Below, piece after piece: positions 16,592 through 26,059 of a stretch of DNA of 64,000 nucleotides; the first letter of the stretch is position 1; each line of letters starts with the position of its first letter. The stretch is from an uncultured Aquimarina sp. (GTDB lineage Bacteria > Bacteroidota > Bacteroidia > Flavobacteriales > Flavobacteriaceae), in assembly GCA_947498455.1 (NCBI GenBank), contig CANMKK010000016.1:1-64000 (forward strand). Reading direction: 5' to 3'. The notes beneath the pieces were generated by a model, which was given only the letters and a program-made list of their open reading frames with translations, did not search any database and was not told the DNA's origin. A program made the position numbers and the translations under genes.

Positions 16592-17245
16592 TTAAAAAAC
16601 TATATAAAGCGTTGTTACTATAACTCCTTTATGATCATTTAAATTAAAAGATACTAATTGCTTTTCTTTTTTTACTTTAAAATTAAAAGGTTGAGCCAAT
16701 AAGTCTAAACCGCTTTGTTTTTTTAGCCTAATTCCTTGTCCAGAAATAATTTCTTTATTAGGTACAAAGTTTCCTTCAGGAATATGTTCTGTTAAAATAA
16801 CATATTTAAAATCAGCTAACTTATCAACGACCCTTTGTACCTCATCATTCGATAAGTGTTGTAATACTTGTCGTAGTACTACACAATCTCCAGAAGGCAA
16901 ATCATCTACTGCAATATCCAGACAGACGAATTCTAGATTATCTTCTTTAAATTTTTTTCGATTGTATTCTATAAGATCAGATACGATGTCTACTGCGACA
17001 TATTTCTTAGTATACTTTACCAACTCCTTTCCTACATTAAAATCTCCACAGCCAAGATCACACACGGTAAGAGGATTTTTAAAAGATGTTAAGAACGATA
17101 TTAAAGCATCTAAATATGGATGTACAATATCGGGATGATGTGATCCTACTCCCGAATAAAAATCAGAGTTGTTGTCACCCCAAAGTTTCATTTTATATAC
17201 CTGTTCCATAACATCTTTGGTAGGCCAAGGTTTCTTTATTCTCAT
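16592..17245 (-). CDS. class I SAM-dependent methyltransferase, 217 aa
   Basis: A cytosolic Rossmann-fold methyltransferase. Motif I is TVCDLGCGDFNVG, the acidic residue after beta 2 is in YVAVDIVSDLIEY, motif II is FVCLDIAVDDLPSGDCVVLRQVLQHL, and the region after strand 5 is VILTEHIPEGNFVPN. The 'LRQVLQHLS' segment resembles small-molecule methyltransferases. The N-terminus (RIKKPWPTKDVMEQVYKMKLWG) recurs in a family of unassigned glycan or lipid methyltransferases. It is monocistronic and lies between two R3 repeats, so it may have arrived with repeat-mediated rearrangement. Substrate unknown. 16395-16591 contains no gene. Confidence 0.85.
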   Translation of the reverse strand: MRIKKPWPTKDVMEQVYKMKLWGDNNSDFYSGVGSHHPDIVHPYLDALISFLTSFKNPLTVCDLGCGDFNVGKELVKYTKKYVAVDIVSDLIEYNRKKFKEDNLEFVCLDIAVDDLPSGDCVVLRQVLQHLSNDEVQRVVDKLADFKYVILTEHIPEGNFVPNKEIISGQGIRLKKQSGLDLLAQPFNFKVKKEKQLVSFNLNDHKGVIVTTLYIVF

Positions 17246-17292
17246 AGTCTTATTTTTTTTTCATAAACAATTGCGGTTCTATATAAACTATC

Positions 17293-17400
17293 ATACGATT
17301 TATGTATAAAAATTTCGCATATAGTTCGTTTCTTTTGCACTATATCTACGTTATAAAATTCAACAATAGTTATACTTCGATTTAGCTGAGCACAGGTGTT
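17293..17400. repeat. dispersed repeat R3, truncated copy
   Basis: ATACGATTTATGTATAAAAA through AGCTGAGCACAGGTG matches the first ~107 bases of the copy at 16209. The right half is missing, replaced by the 3' region of the lipoprotein gene at 17425. Confidence 0.7.
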
Positions 17401-17424
17401 ATCCCTGAATTGAATACATAAACT

Positions 17425-18006
17425 CTATTTTGAGCAGTACTTCTCGAAACGTAGTGTTTTTAATGCTTTGATGAAATTAAGTTGAGTAGAATCCGATAGG
17501 TATTTTCCATAAAACCCGAATTTCATTTTATTATATTCCGTACTGCTGCCGCTTAGACTATCAATATAAATTCCGGTAGCTCCAAATCCCTTATTTTTTG
17601 GAGTAATAAATTTGACTCTAAAACAGGCTATAGAATCATACTCGGATGTATACTTCAGGTATTCATTAAAATTGATATCCTCGGTAAAACTATCTACTAT
17701 AAGATGTTTGGTTTGTGGTAGTAACGCCCGTTCTTTTGTTGTTAATTCAGCTAATCCGGCTGCGTCAAAAACCAAAGGAAAATCATTACGACTTACATCT
17801 GGTGAGTATAAGCCTAGATCAAATATCAGCGTATCGTTTGTATTTGTAATTAAGCCTCCAACATAACTATCAATTCCTTCTACATCACATTTTTTCCAAT
17901 CTCTTGGGACGGTAATTTCGAAAGAATCAAAATCAATTGTTTTGTAATCAGATATACTACAGGAAAATATCAAAAATGTGATAAGTATGAAAAAGGATTG
18001 TTTCAT
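17425..18006 (-). CDS. lipoprotein of unknown function, 193 aa
   Basis: A short type II signal peptide (KQSFFILITFLIFSC) places the mature protein on a membrane from Cys16. The rest has TIDFDSFEITVPRDWKKCD followed by alternating strands and ends FIKALKTLRF. This F-x-I-x-x-P-x-x-W opening and closing ALKTLRF helix is the layout of a common Bacteroidota PsbP-like/DUF1795-type lipoprotein fold, but I cannot confirm that. It is monocistronic, with the start 14 bases ahead of a region without genes. Confidence 0.65.
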   Translation of the reverse strand: MKQSFFILITFLIFSCSISDYKTIDFDSFEITVPRDWKKCDVEGIDSYVGGLITNTNDTLIFDLGLYSPDVSRNDFPLVFDAAGLAELTTKERALLPQTKHLIVDSFTEDINFNEYLKYTSEYDSIACFRVKFITPKNKGFGATGIYIDSLSGSSTEYNKMKFGFYGKYLSDSTQLNFIKALKTLRFEKYCSK

Positions 18007-18194
18007 GTTGCTCGAAACCTATTTGTATAGTAGGACATTATCGATATCTCTTATATTGTTATTAACTCAGTAAATCTAATATATATTCCTGTATAATGCT
18101 ATATCTATGCTAATTTTAACCTAAACTTATACTAGCGATTGTGTTAATTACTAGGCACTACATCTAAAAAGCAAACGAATTATTTAAAAAAGGA

Positions 18195-18444
18195 ATGGCC
18201 ATACGTATTACATCAGGAATTATTACAAAAATAAGTACCAAAGATTTCACGAAAACATAGGATACCTTAGTGACTTATCAGAAAAATGAAGCATCGGTAG
18301 GATTAGAGCTTTTTCTATCACGGATTGTATTATTTAGAAACCCGAGATTAGCAACTCCGTTAATGCAAAATATACAAATTACAGATTTGGATTTCCCACA
18401 AAATATTGGTTTGGCAAGAAGATCAAAATACTGTAAATATATCT
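18195..18444 (+). pseudogene. decayed reading frame, unidentified
   Basis: One frame reads MAIRITSGIITKISTKDFTK, meets a stop at 18258-18260, then continues DTLVTYQKNEASVGLELF to NIGLARRSKYCK, where a MITE begins. Beyond the MITE, about 18645-18720, another short protein-like run (DVLTNISDALHKITDIIAG) ends at a stop. The pieces look like one small gene broken by a stop and an insertion. I do not recognise it. The rest of 18007-18899 shows nothing else. Confidence 0.35.
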
Positions 18445-18610
18445 TATTCCATCTGTCATTTGAATTTACCGTAATAAAATGTTCTTTTTTGTGCCTCAAT
18501 TTCAGCATAAAAATAAACCGTAGCCCACTATGCTTAATTTTTTTGCTGAAATTGAAACAAAAAAATCTTTATTTCCTTTTCCAGTAAATTCAAACAACAA
18601 CTGGTATTAT
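18445..18610. mobile_element. ~165-bp MITE, copy 2
   Basis: Starts ATTCCATCTGTCATTTGAAT and ends AACAACTGGTAT, same orientation as 14985-15149. It has one fewer base in the centre (TAGCCCACTATG versus TAGCCCAGCTATG) and a few substitutions. Confidence 0.75.
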
Positions 18611-18899
18611 AATGACCCTGCATACCTAGAAGAACATCATTAAATTACAAACATAGGTGATGTATTGACCAACATTAGCGATGCTCTCCATAAAATAACG
18701 GATATAATTGCTGGTTTTTAAATCAGAATTGAATTCTCAGTTACTTGTCTAGATATTCAAAAACTATGTGTTCATAGCATGTCTAGTGTTAGTTCACTAT
18801 CAATTTGATTTCTAATTCTGAATAAAATAGATGAAAAACAGCCTTATTTTTTCTTATTGTAAGGAATAGGGGATACCTTAGTGGTTTTAAGAATTAATC

Positions 18900-19553
18900 T
18901 TGTTTCAGCATATACATCCATACGAGCCTTTTTTTCCTGATAGAGCTACTAAGCTTATTGTAGGGACTCTACCACCTCCAAGGTTTACGGTGGGAAAACT
19001 AAAAAAAGGGGATGTTGATTTTTGTTATGGAAGCAGCAGTGGACTGTTATGGCCAGTTTTAGATAGAATATTTGATCTTGATCTACTTTTTGAAAATACT
19101 CAGCAAGCAATAGACCAACGAAAAAACTTTCTAATATCCAGAGATATTGGGATTTGTGATATTGTACATAGTTGTGAGCGAGAAAAAGTAGATGCTTCTG
19201 ATTTGGGAATGCAACATATTAAATTACGGGATTTGATAACTTACCTAAAACAATATCCCAAAATAGACACTTTATTGTTTACAGGTGGTAATAGTAAAAA
19301 TGGCCCTGAATATTTTTTTAGAAAGCATATTAAAGAGTATAAATTATCTTTGGAAATAGTCTCCAATGAAGTCCCAAGAATACATAGCTTTTTATTAGAT
19401 GGTAGAAAAATCAAGACAGTATCATTAACTGCTCCATCAGGAGCTGCCAATCGATCTATCGGAAGCTTACAATTATACAAAGAGTTAAAAAATATAAACC
19501 CGGAGTTTAATACAATAGACTTTAGAGTACGACAGTACAAAGATTTTTTTTAA
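18900..19553 (+). CDS. uracil-DNA glycosylase superfamily-like protein, 217 aa, TTG start
   Basis: The layout HIHPYEPFFPDRATKLIVGTLPPPRF, then GDVDFCYGSSSGLLWPVLDRIF and later VSLTAPSGAANRSIGSLQLYKEL, fits the UDG-like superfamily: the N-terminal G-x-x-P motif 1 and a C-terminal S/P-rich motif 2. Members of this branch are often annotated as hypothetical and need not be glycosylases. The only usable start is TTG at 18900, because an in-frame stop lies at 18888-18890. A TTG start with no clear ribosome site could also mean a lost 5' end. It stands alone between a repeat-rich region and the effector island. Confidence 0.55.
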   Translation: MFQHIHPYEPFFPDRATKLIVGTLPPPRFTVGKLKKGDVDFCYGSSSGLLWPVLDRIFDLDLLFENTQQAIDQRKNFLISRDIGICDIVHSCEREKVDASDLGMQHIKLRDLITYLKQYPKIDTLLFTGGNSKNGPEYFFRKHIKEYKLSLEIVSNEVPRIHSFLLDGRKIKTVSLTAPSGAANRSIGSLQLYKELKNINPEFNTIDFRVRQYKDFF

Positions 19554-19664
19554 TTCCTGGAGAATAAACTTAATGCAGGTTTTCCATTGATACGTTTTAA
19601 TGATATTTTTTAATCATAAGCTGAAAATATAGAGATGTTTTTTTTGGGAGTTTTTATGGTTACT

Positions 19665-19812
19665 TCTTGTTTTCCAGATTAAGATATTGCATAATTAATA
19701 GGGAAGCCAGATGATGCTTGGCCTGATAAATTCATAGTAAGTACAGGATTGTCATTTACTCTAATCTCAAACATACAGGAGATTGCAGTAAATTCTAGCA
19801 TATAATAGGCAT
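19665..19812 (-). pseudogene. remnant of an IEKPYY-family partner gene
   Basis: About 130 bases (TACTATATGCTAGAATTTAC... on the minus strand) are nearly identical to the 5' end of the gene at 24553-25332, including the segment encoding AISCMFEIRVNDNP. It sits downstream of the 239-aa lipoprotein exactly as the intact gene sits downstream of the paralogous lipoprotein, and has lost the rest of its frame. Confidence 0.7.
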
Positions 19813-19845
19813 TAATAAAGATAATTTGGAAAACATAAGATTTAA

Positions 19846-20565
19846 TTACTGCGTGATTTTTTCATAATACTCTTCTCCCTCTTCTGTTTTTTCAATTAAG
19901 AATTGTTGATAGGTATAGTTTTCCTTTCCTTTTCTTTTTCTATCAGACAAATAACTAGACCAATAACCAAACTTTCCAGAAGATGCATTTTCTAAAAAAA
20001 TTGTATTAGAATTATCAACCACAGTTAGCCATCCTTCAACTGTTTCTATATCGTGCATGGAACGCTTTTTATAATTTAGAAAATACGTAACATTATTTAC
20101 ATTGTCCTCCCATATCTTTCCATCAAATTCACCCTTTTCCTTTGAAATTTTATCTCTAAAATGCGTGAAATTAGAATCTCCAAATTTATTTTGAAGTAAT
20201 TCTAATAATCGTTTGCTAGATTCTTTTGTATAAGTATTAAGGTAATAACTGCCTATTATGCTATCTTTTTTTGAAAAATGAAAGGTTACGGAATTCCTAC
20301 CATAATTAGAATCAGGAACTAATGTATCTTCAAAATCTATATTATAAAATGCTAACAATTGCTTCGAATAAGATTCTATACAATCATAATTTTCTCCAAT
20401 TGATAGAGGGGTTTTATTAAACTTGACATCATTTATAGAAGTAATAATACTAATTTTTTTTCCTAGAACTTCCTCCGAAAGGTCAAAGTTGAATTTTGAT
20501 TGAGATTTGCATCGGTTCATACTCATAACACATAAGATAATTGTAATAAGCTTAAATACTTTCAT
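19846..20565 (-). CDS. lipoprotein, candidate immunity partner, 239 aa (paralogue 2)
   Basis: The signal peptide LITIILCVMSMNRC has a lipobox-like end at Cys19. The mature part shares most of its sequence with the 236-aa protein at 25344-26054: NFDLSEEVLGKK, SIGENYDCIESYSKQLL and DTLVPDSNYGRNSVTF. It lies 5 bases after the frameshifted orphan effector module, as the paralogue lies 5 bases after the intact effector. A membrane-anchored lipoprotein directly downstream of a putative toxin C-terminus suggests immunity or chaperone activity, but no family is recognised. The C-terminal half (EGWLTVVDNSNTIFLENAS) is more diverged than the N-terminal half. Confidence 0.6.
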   Translation of the reverse strand: MKVFKLITIILCVMSMNRCKSQSKFNFDLSEEVLGKKISIITSINDVKFNKTPLSIGENYDCIESYSKQLLAFYNIDFEDTLVPDSNYGRNSVTFHFSKKDSIIGSYYLNTYTKESSKRLLELLQNKFGDSNFTHFRDKISKEKGEFDGKIWEDNVNNVTYFLNYKKRSMHDIETVEGWLTVVDNSNTIFLENASSGKFGYWSSYLSDRKRKGKENYTYQQFLIEKTEEGEEYYEKITQ

Positions 20566-20570
20566 TTTTA

Positions 20571-22020
20571 TTATTTAATTAAGGGAACAGATAAAGGTGT
20601 TCCGAAAAGTTCATTTGATTTTTCTATAATATTAAATTCATCTACAATATCATATTCACTTTTAAAATCTTTTAAAGATGTTTTTCTATCCATATTAATC
20701 CATCCTTTTTTTATGGCCATACCTACTTCTGCTTTTACAACAACAGTTACTTTAATACCATCAAAAAGAAGTCTTGGGGCATAATTTAACGATTTACCAG
20801 AAGAGGAAACAACATATTTCGATTGGTGCCCAAAAGTTATAGAACCTTTTCCTGTTGCTTTAGCAACACCATTAAAATAAAACTCAACTACCAATGCTGT
20901 TATTTTTGCTTTTATTTCCACTCCAGCCTCCAAGACTATTCCAACTGTAGTGTCAAGAGTGGCTTCACCTTTATTTTCATCAGAGGCTGTATTATATGTA
21001 AATTCTATCCCCGGAATTTTAATCTCTCCAAAAAAACTTCAAATCAATATACATTTTTACATTTACAGCATGATCATCATCAGCTAACCATTTTCGAACA
21101 CTATTAAATATTTTTTTAGCAGCCATATTTGCTGTACCTCCAGAAGCAGCTGCAACTACACCTTGAACAATAAGATCCAAGAGATCAATTACCATTTTCA
21201 AGCCTACAATTGGTTTTGAATTTAAATAAAACTTAACTTCAGTTCCAATCTCTTTTATCGGTAAGTTATTTTTTTCAGCTCTTGAAAGTTGCCATTCAGC
21301 ACCTAAGCAAAAGTTAGGAGGAGTTACTTCTAATGAGAATGGTAACATTTTACCAAGCCTATTTTTAGCTACTTTTCCTTTAGTTTGTGATGTTATTCCT
21401 TTGGATATTTGTTTAATTGATGAAAATAAATCATAAAATCTTTTAATTTTGGATTCATATTTAAACGTTATATCAAATTTACTATCATAAGTAGTTCCAG
21501 ATTTATTCCAGTTAGCTTGTAAAATTACACCAAAATCTATGTCCGTTTGTTTATATTTATTTTCTCCACCTATCTTACCTGCTTTTTGCCTCATTTTACT
21601 AACCTTATTTGCTGCAAGTTTTTGCCAAGTAACACTAGGGGAGTTACTGAGGTTCAAAAAGAAATGAAAATCCCACTTGATATCAGGATAGGCTTTGACA
21701 ATAACAGTAGGTCTTTCTTTATTAGAATAATACCGACAACTATGAATATAAAACTCAAAATCATTGGTCGTATTTTTATGCGGCCAGATATATTGTAGGG
21801 GTACTACTTTTAATCTGGATAGGTTAGAATAGACCTCATGCTCTATGGGTTTGGTACCGTTATAGGTATAGGGTTCACTCTTTCCTTTAGAGGTGAGTTC
21901 TATTACTTTTACTTGGGTGTTATCGTGTGCTAAATCTGTTCCTTGTTTAAGGCATTTATTTGTTTGATATGTATCTAACTTAAATGCCACTTTTTCCTTT
22001 TTGGAATCGTCTGTAATCTT
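20571..22020 (-). pseudogene. orphan C-terminal effector module, frameshifted
   Basis: Matches residues ~424-905 of the 905-aa protein at 26060-28777 (ITDDSKKEKVAFKLDTYQTN against IAPDDSRKKKVSFTVGTYKT). It has no N-terminal delivery part and no proper start. At 21030-21036 there is a run of seven A where the intact gene has six (26519-26524). The frame therefore stops after KMYIDLKFFWRD, and the rest (MEAGVEIKAKITALVVEF...) continues in another frame. The 5' edge abuts the stop of the gene at 22021. This is the arrangement of an orphan toxin cassette that could recombine with the intact gene. Confidence 0.8.
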
Positions 22021-22506
22021 TTAGTAAATAGTTATATTGCTACTGGCCAAAATTTCACTAAATGATATAGAAGCTGGCGTATTATTTCTACCATTAGAAT
22101 ATTCTAATATCAATTTCTTATCTGAAATTTTCCATTCATATGATTCTCCATAAGGGTTTTTATAGCACTCTTTACCTATACCATATTTATCTGTTATTAT
22201 TTTTTTTAAAGCTGTAAAATTTTCTTGGCCATTTTTTTTGATTGTTACTCCTATAATATTTTTATTGCGACTATAAATATAGGCTTCATTTCCATCCAGA
22301 ATTGAATGTCTAAATACTCCTTTAGGAATGATTCTATACCCGAAAGAGGAATTACCTTCTAAAGGATAATCTATTACTAGGTCATCTTTTTTGTAAATTA
22401 GTTCATCTAATTGTAATAAACCTTTATTACAACCTATTATATGTGTACTTAGTAATACACCTATAGTGGTTAATGAAGCTTGTTTAATAAATATTCTTCT
22501 TTGCAT
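22021..22506 (-). CDS. Tat-like lipoprotein, candidate partner gene, 161 aa
   Basis: The N-terminus MQRRIFIKQASLTTIGVLL carries RR-x-F-I-K, a twin-arginine export motif, followed by a lipobox ending IIGCNKG at Cys26. The mature domain is small, basic and beta-rich (SSFGYRIIPKGVFRHSILDGNEAYIYSR, then KKIITDKYGIGKE). It is not recognised. The gene is the last of a tight minus-strand run (14-base gap to the upstream gene) ending at the orphan effector module. Export to the periplasm would suit protection against an envelope-acting effector; that is inference. Confidence 0.55.
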   Translation of the reverse strand: MQRRIFIKQASLTTIGVLLSTHIIGCNKGLLQLDELIYKKDDLVIDYPLEGNSSFGYRIIPKGVFRHSILDGNEAYIYSRNKNIIGVTIKKNGQENFTALKKIITDKYGIGKECYKNPYGESYEWKISDKKLILEYSNGRNNTPASISFSEILASSNITIY

Positions 22507-22519
22507 TTTTTGTATTAAT

Positions 22520-23017
22520 CTAATGGAATGAATCTATAACGTTCCCTTGTTTTATAAATATCGTATCTAATATTTTGTGTTCTAACTTAATAAAATGACA
22601 CAGGATCATGGTTATATCTTCTAGTCTTAATTCTTTAATGTGTGTATTGTAATCTTTTACTAATTTTTCTTTAGGACAACCGAAAAACTGATTAAACTTC
22701 GAGGTTTTTATCATTTTAGGGCGAAAGTACTCTATCGAAAACCTTATATCTTTTTCAGGAAAAGACTTTGTTGATGCATAGTTAGGAATTAAAAGCATCT
22801 TAAAAATAGTATTGTTTATCTGATATTCTATTACAAAACACCAAAAATCGTTTATTACAATTCCTTCATTGGTTATATCCATATCAAAAGACTTTTGGAT
22901 ATATTCATACCAAGGGATTTCATTAAATTGCTTTAATACGACCTCTAATCTTACATCTACATTTACAATTTCATCTTTTGCAAATGGACTTAAAAAACGT
23001 GTTGTAAACAGATGCAT
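22520..23017 (-). CDS. hypothetical protein, 165 aa, in effector island
   Basis: No signal peptide and no membrane segment. It starts HLFTTRFLSPFAKDEIVNVDV and contains VINDFWCFVIEYQINNTIFKMLLIPNYAS, a likely beta-sheet core, then a helical C-terminus. It lies 7 bases after the 275-aa gene and 13 bases before the next, so it is translated from the same transcript. The family is unknown; its place between two partner-type genes suggests an effector-associated chaperone or immunity role. Confidence 0.5.
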   Translation of the reverse strand: MHLFTTRFLSPFAKDEIVNVDVRLEVVLKQFNEIPWYEYIQKSFDMDITNEGIVINDFWCFVIEYQINNTIFKMLLIPNYASTKSFPEKDIRFSIEYFRPKMIKTSKFNQFFGCPKEKLVKDYNTHIKELRLEDITMILCHFIKLEHKILDTIFIKQGNVIDSFH

Positions 23018-23024
23018 AATTTGA

Positions 23025-23852
23025 TCAAATAATAGAAAATCCTAATTTCTTATTTCTCATATGAAGTTTAACTTCTAACTCGATATTACTTTGCTCTTCA
23101 GGGTTTGGACTTTTAAACTGAATGACTTCTGTATGATCTTTACGCAATAATTTCACTAGTTTTCCGTGTCCCATAACTATCAATTTCATATCCGTCGGAT
23201 CAAGGGGTAGAAGGTCTAGTTTTTGAGAGAATAAGCCTACCGCACCATCCATAAAACTTTTTTTTCGCTCTTCTGAAAAATAAAATGCTTGTTCTTGCAA
23301 TGTCATCTTTTCTTTAGAAAGTTCAAGAAACTTACTAACATTATGAGATCTTACTACTGCATGCAATTGTGTATAAAAAGAGAATACTTCTTCAAACAAT
23401 TTCTGTTCTTTTATTTTACTCAGGTCTACCGAGTTTTGCCAACCATCTAATACAAAAGGTAACTCTACCTCAATTTCTGTAGAAATCTCAAAATAAGGAT
23501 ATTTGATCCCTTCACTAAGACCATCCCACGGAGATTCTATTTTTGGATGATAAACTACATTTGTTTCTTTGCAATTGGAGATATTGCATAATTCAAAATC
23601 TAACCCTAAGTAAGAATTATCTTCTGTCATAAATTTTTCACCATACCTAGGATACATTTTTCCTTTAACAAAATATCTTCCACTTTCTAAAACTACTTGA
23701 TTTATTGGTAATATTGATGATATTCTATCATCTCCACTTGTTTTTTCTCCCATAAAAGATTGGATAAGGACATCATTTACATAGATTTCTGCACTTGTAA
23801 AAATATTGCATCCTAATTTATAATATGGTTTTTCTATACTTATATGATTCAT
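23025..23852 (-). CDS. IEKPYY-family partner protein, 275 aa (paralogue B)
   Basis: Shares its start (HISIEKPYYKLGCNIF...EIYVNDVLIQSF, later PINQVVLESG) with the 259-aa protein at 24553-25332 (MIEQPYYMLEF...EIRVNDNPVITM, PINYAISESG). The shared N-terminal ~110 residues look like a beta-sandwich; the remainder is helical and less alike. It sits 5 bases after the truncated effector module at 23858, so each effector module is paired with one member of this family. The proteins could be effector chaperones or adaptors (cytosolic, no signal). Function not known. Confidence 0.6.
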   Translation of the reverse strand: MNHISIEKPYYKLGCNIFTSAEIYVNDVLIQSFMGEKTSGDDRISSILPINQVVLESGRYFVKGKMYPRYGEKFMTEDNSYLGLDFELCNISNCKETNVVYHPKIESPWDGLSEGIKYPYFEISTEIEVELPFVLDGWQNSVDLSKIKEQKLFEEVFSFYTQLHAVVRSHNVSKFLELSKEKMTLQEQAFYFSEERKKSFMDGAVGLFSQKLDLLPLDPTDMKLIVMGHGKLVKLLRKDHTEVIQFKSPNPEEQSNIELEVKLHMRNKKLGFSII

Positions 23853-23857
23853 AATTT

Positions 23858-24497
23858 TTAAACGATATATCTTTTATCTAATTTTTTCTCTTCACCATCA
23901 ATAACCTTTTCTTCCATTTTAAAGCTACTTTTCCACCAACCAATTTCTCCTTCTACTTCCCCAGTAATTATAACACCAGAAAATTTAAGAATTGGCTCAA
24001 TAAATAATCCTTTTTCATCAGAATCTATTACTATTTCTCCTCCAAAATATGCATCACCAGTTAATTTTGCAGCCGCTTTGAACTTCAGAATATTACTCCT
24101 TTTTGATTCATTAAATTTTCCACCAATTTCTATTGCCAATATAATTTGAACTCCCATTTTCCCTCCAATGGTAGTTTTTCCTTGCATATCGATACCATTT
24201 TTACTATCGATTTTTAAGGCATCGACCATTATTTCAAGTTCACCATAAAATGTAGCTGTAAACGTTACAGAAGCTCCTAATTTATCAAGTCCTCCTCTAA
24301 ATTTATTAATCAATTTTGCTGCAGCAGGGTTTCCTGTAGTACCATATGAAACTGCAGCAATTGCAGCTCCTATTATATCAATAACAACTTCTGCTCCTAT
24401 TAGGGGTTTAAAACCAAAACCTACAGTTCCGGCAACAATAATGTCATTTTTAGAGGGTGATTAACTGTACAGTACCCAGATTAGCTGTCGCTCCATC
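23858..24497 (-). pseudogene. second orphan effector module, 5'-truncated mosaic
   Basis: An open frame from about 24449 to 23858 (FKPLIGAEVVIDIIGAAIAA ... GNPAAAKLINKF ... KKLDKRYIV) is a diverged relative of the C-terminal third of the 905-aa protein, including the hydrophobic segment after KPII. No ATG begins it; the first usable start is a TTG at 24313, inside the domain. Just upstream, 24450-24497 encodes DGATANLGTVQLITL-stop, almost the GGATANPGAAQLIAG segment of the intact effector, so two versions have been joined. Nearby 24498-24552 is non-coding. Confidence 0.65.
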
Positions 24498-24552
24498 TTT
24501 TACTTTTTATATTAAGTATGTAGTATTATGGTAATATATAAAACATATAATA

Positions 24553-25332
24553 TCAGATAATCTCTAACTGATTAGTTTCTTTAGGCCAATAGAATTCTAT
24601 ATCGAGCATTTGTTGTTCCATTTCTTCTTCGTTAACAAAACTTAATGCAGGATCTCCATCTTTTCTTTTAAGAGATACTTTTTTACCATAAGCAGAATAT
24701 ACTGGGATAGTATCAACTGGGAATTCTACTTTGTTATATCCATTTTCAAAATCCCTTACCAACCTTTTAAACCGTGCTTCAGATTCTTGTGCAGTAAGAT
24801 ACATAGAGGTCGCCATGTTATATTCTCTATCTGCAATCTTTTTCTTATAGACTTCATAATTTCCTTTTTGTATCATACTTACTATTTCTAGATAGCTATC
24901 TCTGAGCTTTTCAGGTAGATCATCAATATTTTTTAAATCTTCACCATCTTTCCAATAATTCCTTAACTGATATGGAATAGTAGCTGTAAAAAAGTTTTTA
25001 TCTGTAAGTATGGGTAATGGATTGTTTTTATCTACAGAAGGACTTTTATAATCAGAAAACATTTCCTGTAAGTCAAATCCATTGGATACATCATATAGAT
25101 ATAACATATAGTGCAGGGTAGCATCTGGATGTAAAGAAACCTCACCTAATAATGGTAATATTTTAATATTTATCTCTTGCTTTCCACTTTCGGATATTGC
25201 ATAATTAATAGGTATTCGTGTAGATACTTGACCTTTCAGGTTCATTGTAATTACAGGATTGTCATTTACTCTAATCTCAAACATACAGGAGATTGCAGTA
25301 AATTCTAGCATATAATAGGGTTGTTCAATCAT
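24553..25332 (-). CDS. IEKPYY-family partner protein, 259 aa (paralogue A)
   Basis: Starts MIEQPYYMLEFTAISCMF and shows an N-terminal beta-sandwich region with PINYAISESGKQEINIKILPLLGE, then a charged helical C-terminal half (LEIVSMIQKGNYEVYKKKIADREYN...MYLTAQESEARFKRLVRDF). There is no signal peptide, so it is cytosolic. It is the second gene after the intact 905-aa effector candidate, 11 bases behind the lipoprotein. A remnant of a near-identical copy lies at 19665-19812, and a diverged copy at 23025. Conserved placement suggests a loading chaperone or immunity protein, unproven. Confidence 0.6.
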   Translation of the reverse strand: MIEQPYYMLEFTAISCMFEIRVNDNPVITMNLKGQVSTRIPINYAISESGKQEINIKILPLLGEVSLHPDATLHYMLYLYDVSNGFDLQEMFSDYKSPSVDKNNPLPILTDKNFFTATIPYQLRNYWKDGEDLKNIDDLPEKLRDSYLEIVSMIQKGNYEVYKKKIADREYNMATSMYLTAQESEARFKRLVRDFENGYNKVEFPVDTIPVYSAYGKKVSLKRKDGDPALSFVNEEEMEQQMLDIEFYWPKETNQLEII

Positions 25333-25343
25333 TTTTTAGAGTT

Positions 25344-26054
25344 TTATTGAGAATACTTACTATAAACTTGATTACCCTTTTTGTTTTCATCTATAAGAAA
25401 TTGTTGGTATGTATAATTCGAATCTTCTTTTTTATTTCTTTCTAATAAATAATCTTCCCAATATCCAAAATAAGAAGCGTAATAATTTAAAATAAATTTG
25501 TTAGAATTTGCTACAACAACTAAATAACTTGTCTGAGTTACTTCCTCGTGCATTTCTTGCAATTTATATTCCAAAAAAAAAGTGTTCTTATCCGTTTCCC
25601 AAATCTTTACATTAAAATTACCTTGTTTTTTGTTTTCTACGTCTTCAAATCCCGTATAGTTTTCTTTTCCAAAATTATTGTGAAGCGTTTCTAGCATTTT
25701 TTTACTAGATTTTTTAGTGTAAGTATTAATAGAGATACTTTCAATAATGCTATCTTTTTTACTAAAATTAAATGTAACCGAATTCCTGCCATAATTAGAA
25801 TCAGGGACTAATGTATCTTCAAAATCAATATTATAAAATGTTAATAATTCTTTTGAATATGATCTCAAACAATCATAATTTTCTCCAATTGGTAGAGGGA
25901 TTTTATTAAACTTGACACTATTTATAGAAGTAATAATACTAGTTTTGTTTCCTAGAACTTCCTCCGAAAGGTCAAAGTTGACTTTTGATTGAGATTTGCA
26001 TCGATTCATACTCATAACACATAAGATAATTGTAATAAGCTTTAATATTTTCAT
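25344..26054 (-). CDS. lipoprotein, candidate immunity partner, 236 aa (paralogue 1)
   Basis: Lipobox-type signal LITIILCVMSMNRC (Cys19) and a mature domain shared with the protein at 19846-20565 (NFDLSEEVLGNK, PIGENYDCLRSYSKELL, DTLVPDSNYGRNSVTF). It starts 5 bases after the stop of the intact effector candidate, so the two are translationally close, as toxin and immunity genes usually are. Differences from the paralogue concentrate in the C-terminal half, which may reflect matching to different effector variants. No known family. Confidence 0.62.
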   Translation of the reverse strand: MKILKLITIILCVMSMNRCKSQSKVNFDLSEEVLGNKTSIITSINSVKFNKIPLPIGENYDCLRSYSKELLTFYNIDFEDTLVPDSNYGRNSVTFNFSKKDSIIESISINTYTKKSSKKMLETLHNNFGKENYTGFEDVENKKQGNFNVKIWETDKNTFFLEYKLQEMHEEVTQTSYLVVVANSNKFILNYYASYFGYWEDYLLERNKKEDSNYTYQQFLIDENKKGNQVYSKYSQ

Positions 26055-26059
26055 TTTTA

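Noticed and set aside
18270..18587. 105-codon frame reading through the MITE
   Set aside because: Starts inside a decayed frame after a stop and its second half is the repeat; treated as pseudogene plus MITE.
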